This document shows, piece by piece, positions 57,542-64,000 of a stretch of 64,000 nt of DNA. The notes below the pieces were generated by a model. That model saw only the letters and a list, made by a program, of their open reading frames with translations. It was not told where the DNA came from and did not search any database. Position numbers and translations under genes: made by a program. Origin of the DNA: Cycas panzhihuaensis (Eukaryota > Cycadophyta); the NCBI GenBank assembly GCA_023213395.1, contig CM041465.1:72981741-73045740 (forward strand), read 5' to 3'. How positions within the stretch are numbered: the stretch's first letter is position 1; the number at the start of each line of letters is the position of its first letter.

Positions 57542-58669
57542 TCATTTGTATTTGCAATGCCTTGTCCTTGGAAATGTCTTGAAAATGATGTTTTCAACTT
57601 GATCCTTGTCTTCAATCTTGTAATGATGTCTTTGCTGTAGAATGATGTCTTCATCTTGATTTTCGTCTTCAATTATGTATTGATGCCTTTGTAAGATGAT
57701 ATCCTCAACTTGATTTCCATCTTCAATCCTGTAGTTATGACGATGTAGCTGCTCTTGCAAGTGCAAATCCTGATTCTTCATTGTGGCTGGTCTAATCAGA
57801 TTTTGATGAAGATCCTGTAAGTAACCATCTTCAAACACAACTTGCTTGTCATCATTATCCTGTATAAGTTCTTGATCACCATGTACAACAGTGATTTCTT
57901 CAACCTTTGGAGCGGAATCTTGATCAACTTGCATATTCTTTGAAATTGAATCAATGCTCAAAGTAGGAGCATCATTTAGACTTGAATAAATCCGAGACTT
58001 ATCTTCTATAGGACCATCAAATTCAATTTCAATTTCTTTTGAAATCATGGTGTCATCTATATAAACCTTTATCAACTCATCACTTTCAATGTCTTCATCA
58101 GTAGCTGTAGTCTCATCAATACATTCAACTATCGTTTCTTTACATTCAGTAGAAATTTCACCAGTACTCATACATTGACATGTCATTTCATCAGTGTTGA
58201 TGATATTTTCTTCATTCATTGTACTTGTACGATAACCATAACTGACCTTAATTGTCTTTTCAATCATTCGTTGTATCTCTTTAGGAGTTTGTTCAAATAC
58301 TTCTTTTAAAAAATCCCACGCTTCCTTAGCAGTACTGGCACGTTAAATCTTAAGAATGATGAAATGGTATGCGGAAGGAAGATCAGCCTCGTCAAATGCA
58401 ACACGAATCATGATGAATGCCTTTCTGTCTTTCTTCTCAAGCATTTCCTTTCCTTCTTCATCCTTAGGGATATCATATCCATCAGTAACAAGCTTCCACA
58501 AACCTCTAGCTATGAAAAAACATCTCATTTTAATTGTCCAAAAGAAGTAGTCTTCTCCATTACACTTAAGTATCGAAAGAAATGAATCCTTTAAGTAATA
58601 TTCATTTGTCTCAAGAACATACATAACCACATCATTATCCTCCATGATTGTAAATGTACCTCTAAACAA
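57542..58669 (-). pseudogene. gag: element M gag with acidic tail and internal peptide repeats
   Basis: 376 codons in one frame with a single stop at about 58345. The N-terminus (about residues 1-108) is copia gag: LKCNGEDYFFWTIKMRCFF, RGLWKLVTDGYDIP, AFIMIRVAFDEADLPSAYHFI; the AKEAWDFLKEVFEQTPKEIQ block follows the stop. From about residue 150 the protein is strongly acidic (SDELIKVYIDDTMISKEIEI), and near the end an 18-20-residue unit with IED and (V/D)E(D/N)II repeats three times (57578-57748). No zinc knuckle. The last residues KTFPRTRHCKYK are shared in part with N. Best-preserved frame in the window. Confidence 0.85.
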
Positions 58670-59551
58670 TGTCCCTTTTCAATCAACAAATTCACCCATC
58701 AATCTCAACAAACTTTCTCATGTCTCATGTCCTCACATCACTGACTTCATCATCACATCATCACCTTGTCCATTTCTCACATAGAATCTAAAACACTCAC
58801 TTCACCAAATCAATGCCTCATAAATCTCACAATGATCATACATGCCACATGTCACCATTAGATTGCCAAGACACACCACACCACACTCAATTGCCCAAAA
58901 CACAACTCATGCAACTACACTTGCAACTTAGGTAACTTCGATCGAAGCTCATCCTTCTTTGCCCATTCAATCAATTAAAACACATCATCAAACATACCTA
59001 ATCTCATCCTTAAACACACCCAACAAACACCCAATCTTGTCAAGTAACCTCACATGCAACAAGCATCTCATCAGCTCATATCACTATCTTTTTTGCCCTC
59101 AAATTAGCTTTATCATACCTATAAAGTCCCTTCATGTAAATCACATTCCACGAAGCACTTAATTGTCGTATGCCATTCAACTCATTCACGCAAATACATG
59201 CACTATTGCTTCATCACCATACTATGTCATCGTCATAATAACTTTCTCATACGAACACATGTAAGAAGAACTCAATTTCCATTAAGTAATCACCAAAAAT
59301 CACTAATAGGGTGCCAAATACATTCACCTGAACATGACTTAATGTCTTCTCACATTGCAAAAAGTACTCTCCTATGTACAACACATGCATGATAGCCTCA
59401 AACAAACACCTCATATTGCATCATTATCCAAATTATTCTTCCATGTAGATTACATGCTAGAGAACGTACAATTTATACAATGTAAGGCCTCAAACTTTAT
59501 CTTATGTCACTCATCTTGCCAAAATGCATACAGGGGTCATGACTCTGCCTT
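58670..59551 (-). other. element M upstream region, C/A-rich on the plus strand
   Basis: Rich in CATCA/TCACA words on the plus strand; no gene. Probably the leader of M, cut on the right by element N. Confidence 0.5.
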
Positions 59552-59933
59552 TGTTAGAAATAATGTTTAATGTGTGTGGTTAAGTAAAAGTGGGTCCTAG
59601 GATTATTAGTCATAGTCCTAATGTATTAGGGTCAAAGGGTCATTATAATACTATGTAAAAGGATAGAAGCTTATTGGTCAAGATAGTGGTGTAATGCTAT
59701 TGGTTAGGACAAAGGTATTTGTCCCACATGCATTACTTGTGTTGTATAGTCTCCTACCTCTCTTGTATATAAAGGCGGTTGAAGTAGTGTATAAAAACAT
59801 CACATCATCAAGGCTCATATTGAGTCTTTGGTGTTCTTGATATGTTAATGCATTCTGATTATATTGTGTCGATCTCTGGTTGCTGATATTATTCTTATGG
59901 TTGGTGAGTGTTCTCCATGTTAAAATTGTAACA
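59552..59933 (+). repeat. element N 5' LTR, 382 bp
   Basis: TGTTAGAAATAATG to AAAATTGTAACA, bounded by an exact PBS. TATATAAAGG box at 59766-59775. The 3' partner would lie beyond the window. Confidence 0.88.
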
Positions 59934-59945
59934 TGGTATCAGAGC
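59934..59945 (+). other. element N primer-binding site
   Basis: Exact TGGTATCAGAGC after GTAACA. Confidence 0.93.
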
Positions 59946-62623
59946 AGGTTGCTTGCTAAGGCCTTTGTGTGCAGATAAAGAAGGAAGGAGGCTCCATTAG
60001 GGCGACTGACAGAATGAAGATTTAAGAGGTTGCGTATTGAGGACGGTGTGGTGCTGAAGGAAGATTTGTGGACCTGCTGCCAGATTGAGGATTCAGATTG
60101 GAAAGATAAAGTCCCAAGGTGATTAATACTGCAGGACAGAATCTTTACTAGGTAACTCTACTTGTGTAAACTTGTGTGTAAAGAAATCATGTACTAGGGT
60201 TTGTCCCTTGAAGAAGTTGGAAGTAATTCATGATAACTATCATAAGCTGAAGAATCTCAGTGATGGAAATTAGAACAAGCTGATTGATGTTTGGAGGTTG
60301 TTCGTTGAGATTGTGTTGTGGTTACTGTGTGTGAATCACAACATACCAATAGAAGTCTGGTTGCCAGTGCTTATTAGCTGCCAACATTGATTCAAAGTTC
60401 AAACAATTTATTTGAGCTGTTCATTTGGATCTACTGCTAAAACCCTGGTTTCTCATACATTTGTGCATCCGTGGTGATGCCCTAGACTGTCCATTCCAAT
60501 AACGTTGCTTATCCTCCTACTTCTGTTGCTGTTTTGTTAAACTGTGTGGCCCTTATCGATGGAGAAATAGTGTCAAGGGAAGGGTTTGCTGTGGTCCTCT
60601 CTCAACTGCTTATCTAACTGGCAAACACGGCTACCTCCAGACTGCTGCTAGACTGTATATCACCCTACATATCACCTGGCATTGTTATCCATGCCAGAAG
60701 TTGAAGTACAATCAGAAGGTAGTATTACCATAATCCAGCCACAAGGCATTGTCAGGAACCGAATCATAACCCACCGCATGGCGTAAACTAGAACAAACAT
60801 TGTCATTTCCTGTGCACCATCACAGGTGAATAAACAAGAGGAATTCTGGTTGCCTGTGAAATAGATTGCAACCTGTAAAAATCCTAAGGCTGTACAGTGT
60901 CTAGAGATTCGTTCACCTGCTCTAGTTAAGGCTTCTGAGGAAGAGGTCTCTGCAGATTACCAAAGTACCTTCCATCGTCATCACGCTGGTCAACAGATCC
61001 AGCCAGAAGAACTGACTTGTGTGGAATCCCTGACACCTGTCTTCAAGCTTCTCTTAGCTCAGCTAAAGAAACCCAGAAGTCACTGTATTATCCCACTCTA
61101 GCCGTTAATGAAGGAAGAGTCATCTGTAGTTGATGTGTGAAGACAGGACCATTGTGAATCAGCACTGTGTGATTGACATCATCATTAGGACATCTTGATT
61201 CATATATTCTGCTCAACTTCTTGTTTGGCTCTGCAAAATCATCTTCTGGAGTTGATAGTGTCCTCTGAAACTTATCTACATTCAACTCAGTTTCTGAAAC
61301 AAAATTTAAAACAATACCGGTAGTTCAGCCATTAGCATACAAGACGACGTACTGAACAATAGTCTTGACAGCTTTGATACCGGGTCGGAAAAGTGATGTT
61401 AGTAGTCTTGGCAAAAACTCAATATTTGGGCAAGGTCTTGAACAACGGCCTTTGAAAATGTACAGGCACAAATCCTCTCTTCAATAGTGCCTAATTTGAC
61501 TGTGCTTAAGCCTTTTTGATGTCATGACTGGGGTCTCTAAGAAGCATCCTAGGATTTAGGTGCAGATACTCCGTAAGTGTGGTGCTATGCCACCGCCACC
61601 TCATTCTCCTCTGAGTTACTCGCCTGCCTTCGCTTGGAAGTCCTAAAACCACACGTCTCGCGAAGGCATAAATAGAAGGAAATTGCAAACCGGGAGATCA
61701 AATCTGGGTACACAACTTTTCACGAAGGACCGGACATGAATTGGGAAAAAGAGACCAAATGGGAAGTTGGAAATTGAGCCTCTACCATCTTTCATCGTGG
61801 TTAAAATCGGACAGCTGCACTCCAGTAAATCTAAAATGGAGATACAGTCTTCGTGGTCTTCCCGGATTACTTGATAAGAGAAAGATCTGGCTGGATATTC
61901 AGTGGGCAATACAGAAAAAGTTTTTTGCCCAGTAGGTAAACCAGGACGAAAAAAAGTGTAGCCTGACTTAAAGGATAGAGGAGTTTTAAAGACTAAGCTT
62001 TCATCACTCGACTACAGAGGAATATAATATGTCCAGGTAAGTAGGAAAAGTAGAGGCAGTGATCCTTCACGTCTGATTCTTGCAGTTGAAGGATTCAAGC
62101 TCAACAGGAGAGGGAGGACAATCCACTTTTTCTGTGAAACAACTACTGTTATGAGACTAAACTGGGTCTGAACGGTCTTAGAAAACCTGCGACAACCCTT
62201 GTGATGACTAATGGCAGTCCTCACAAGTATTGTAGATGTTATCTAACACAAATCTATTGAAGGATTAGTTATTGCTAGGGTAGACTTGCAATTGCTGAGT
62301 CTTTTGTGCATGCTAGGTCAACCTTGGATCCTGAGTGTTCCAACCAGAAGTAAACAGCCACTTTGAGATACCATAAAGAGCCTAAGCAAAAAGGTGAGAT
62401 CAAAAGACCTTCTCCTTACTGCACGCACCTTTTCTCTACTGAAGCACAGGTCCTGGAGACAATCATAAGTGGTATTCGCAATCATAACCACCCTCCTGAC
62501 TTATAAGTGGAAATGCAAATCAGAGAATGAAACATTATCTAGTATTCAGGTTTTTGGTATTTTTCTGTTGATCTTCATTTTGGCCGAAGCAGATATATTT
62601 TTTGATCCTCTCATTCATGCATC
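59946..62623 (+). other. element N long leader of unknown content
   Basis: About 2.7 kb, less AT-rich than most of the window. It holds a degraded reading frame (60691-61101) but no recognised domain. M has no visible counterpart to this content. Confidence 0.5.
60691..61101 (+). pseudogene. degraded unknown reading frame in the leader of N
   Basis: 137 codons from ATG to TAG with only two internal stops (TAA near 60784, TAG near 60865). Composition is protein-like: MPEVEVQSEGSITIIQPQG, EEFWLPVK, ALVKASEEEVSADYQ. I do not recognise a family. It could be a captured host fragment, an extra open frame of the element, or chance. Confidence 0.35.
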
Positions 62624-64000
62624 ATGGAATTGAGTGACGTTATAGTCTTTGTCCATGAAAAAAATGAATAATGGCTATCAGATCTCATCTTTCCCCTGCC
62701 CAAATATATTGGGACTAAGTTTTATTTTTGGAAAATTAAGATGGAAAGCTTATTCATATTGAAGAAACTTTTGAAAAGCGATTATGGAATCTTGAAGTGG
62801 TTCAGGAAGAAGGGGAGAAAATTTTCAAAAGGAAAAACAGAATTGTTATTGATGTGATACTTGCAGCCATTGATAGGGATAACCTTCCTTCTTCCTATCA
62901 CTTTATTATCTAGGTTCTGTAGAATACCGACTCAGCTGAGGACACTTGGAAACTACTAATAGAAGTGCATGAAAAGGGACCTGAAGAAGTGCAACAGAAA
63001 ATCAAAAGGGCAAAGAATCAAAGGAAGAAACTGAAGAGAAAAGAAAAAAGGGAAAAGCAGCATGACAAAGCCATGACTCCATCAAATACGTTAAGTCTCA
63101 TCAAGGAACTAGCTATGGAGGCTGAAGATTCCAAGCATCAATCTTTGCCGGTAATAGTTCATGGAGACACGAGTTGCCTAACAAAAGGTATGGATAATGT
63201 TATCCTAGTTTGTGTTGACTGGTTGGTAGGAAGAATTCAAATGATGACAGGTCATACAGTGATTTGCATGTATTAGAAACTATCCATGATCTCCTTTAGC
63301 TCAGTTACATCCTCCATTCTCATCTTTGAAAGAATCAAAATTATAACAGCATATCCTACAACAACACTGGAAAGTTGTTCCCAAGAAAGAAGGAACATGA
63401 GGTTACCATATGATCAAAATCTTACTTGTTAAAATCATATTACCTTTTGGGTAGGTTACCTGATCATAAAAGTCAATCACATTGAAATGGTATTCCATGT
63501 ATGCATATCCATAATCAGGAAGTATATGCATGTGAGTATCATGGAAATACTCATTATACATAGTTCATGGAACCCTTTGAGTGACACGGAGAAAACAGGG
63601 TATATCACACAGCTTACAGAAACTCGTCTTAATAAATCCATTGCTTCAGGGGAGGATAATGGTGTCTTACAGATTGACAACTCATTACTACATTTGGATA
63701 ATGATGATATTGCTAACATCTGTTTCGGTCACTCACATACTAAAGAAAGAGGAAGCAAACAGGTGATAGAAGACATACTTGATGGATACCTTGAAGATAT
63801 CTTTGATGAGTACATGCAAGATCATGTTGAATTACCCATCTTTCACTACTTGTTTTGCATATCCAAGGATTCTCAATTATGTGGGAAGTTGAAAGAGGCA
63901 AAGCTCGAGGATCGTCAGTTCAAAGGACTACTTCAAAAACGACATTATAGGGTTAAAGACCAAAATCATACCCAAGACATGGTGTTCAAGACCTTTCCAA
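62624..64000 (+). pseudogene. gag: element N gag, 3' end beyond the window
   Basis: ATG 62624 (MELSDVIVF) parallels M's MEDNDVVMY. GTKFYFWKIKMESLF matches M's gag block. A frameshift near 62770 moves to the frame with NRIVIDVILAAIDRDNLPSSYHFII, KIKRAKNQRKKLKRKEKREK and on to the edge. Stops lie at about 62911, 62920, 63274 and 63430. From 63433 to 64000 the frame is open for about 189 codons, acidic (VIEDILDGYLEDIFDEYMQD), and contains one copy of the unit that M repeats three times. Confidence 0.78.

Larger units (their letters stand above)
57297..58669 (-). mobile_element. element M: gag-only copia-type LTR element, 5' end not found
   Basis: The order on the minus strand is gag, polypurine tract, LTR, with only 15 bases between the gag stop and the tract. 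There is therefore no room for protease, integrase or RT downstream of gag. This matches the published idea of non-autonomous terminal-repeat retrotransposons carrying only gag. The region upstream of gag (58670-59551) lacks a recognisable LTR. Confidence 0.8.
59552..64000 (+). mobile_element. element N: gag-only copia-type LTR element, running off the right edge
   Basis: 5' LTR, PBS, a leader of about 2.7 kb, then a gag related to that of M up to position 64000. The window ends in coding that matches the last residues of M's gag (MVFKTFP against IIFKTFP). By analogy a polypurine tract and 3' LTR should follow within about 60 bases. Confidence 0.75.

Noticed and set aside
1-64000. Host protein-coding genes, tRNA, rRNA
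   Set aside because: No multi-exon gene structure, conserved host protein motif, cloverleaf or rRNA signature was recognised by eye; PBS words are retroelement sites, not tRNA genes.

Overview
The window is transposon-filled intergenic DNA from a land plant with a large genome. Nearly every recognisable reading frame belongs to an LTR retrotransposon: Ty1/copia order gag-PR-IN-RT-RH, or Ty3/gypsy order gag-PR-RT-RH-IN with a chromodomain. Primer-binding sites match the plant initiator-tRNA-Met type (TGGTATCAGAGC) and LTRs run TG...CA. The AT-rich background, old broken copies and deep nesting suit a gymnosperm or another large-genome plant; the sequence alone does not fix the species. I see no convincing host gene, tRNA, rRNA or CRISPR array. 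Element letters used throughout: A copia + (1883-6776); B copia - (6790-9929); C gypsy + (9930-13992); D copia + (15855-35364); E copia - (20057-27741); F gypsy chromovirus - (28021-33772); L gypsy-like gag-only + (36437-53763); G copia - (38089-50794); H gypsy chromovirus + (41190-47778); M gag-only - (57297-58669); N gag-only + (59552 to the right edge).

Layout. 1-1204: probable 5' LTR and PBS of a minus-strand element leaving the window on the left. 1883-13992: three worn elements side by side. A has gag to RNase H and a 3' LTR. B has gag to integrase and a 5' LTR but no RT. C is 5'-truncated with a 3' LTR. 13993-15854: no confident feature. 15855-35364: D, cut by E (after its integrase) and by F (inside its RT). 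F has two 543-bp LTRs and the target duplication AGGAT. D has the target duplication GTGAC/GTGAT.

35365-53870: an array of inverted repeat units with CT/GA microsatellites, into which L appears to have inserted. L contains G (duplication ATATT), and G contains H (345-bp LTRs, duplication GCAGG). D and G are one family in opposite orientation; C and H are one family. L also carries a 590-bp palindromic/tandem repeat.

53870-64000: a stretch with no recognised gene, an isolated 501-bp LTR with PBS, then M and N. M and N share a gag with a long acidic tail and show no protease, integrase or RT. M's gag is the best-preserved frame here, with one internal stop in 376 codons.

The elements were once self-contained copying units: LTR promoter, tRNA-primed minus strand, polypurine-primed plus strand, gag particle, pol enzymes. 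All copies seen are broken. Many stops are TAA/TAG where the family has Gln or Trp, and zinc-knuckle Cys/His positions are often Tyr. This is the footprint expected of methyl-cytosine deamination in silenced repeats.
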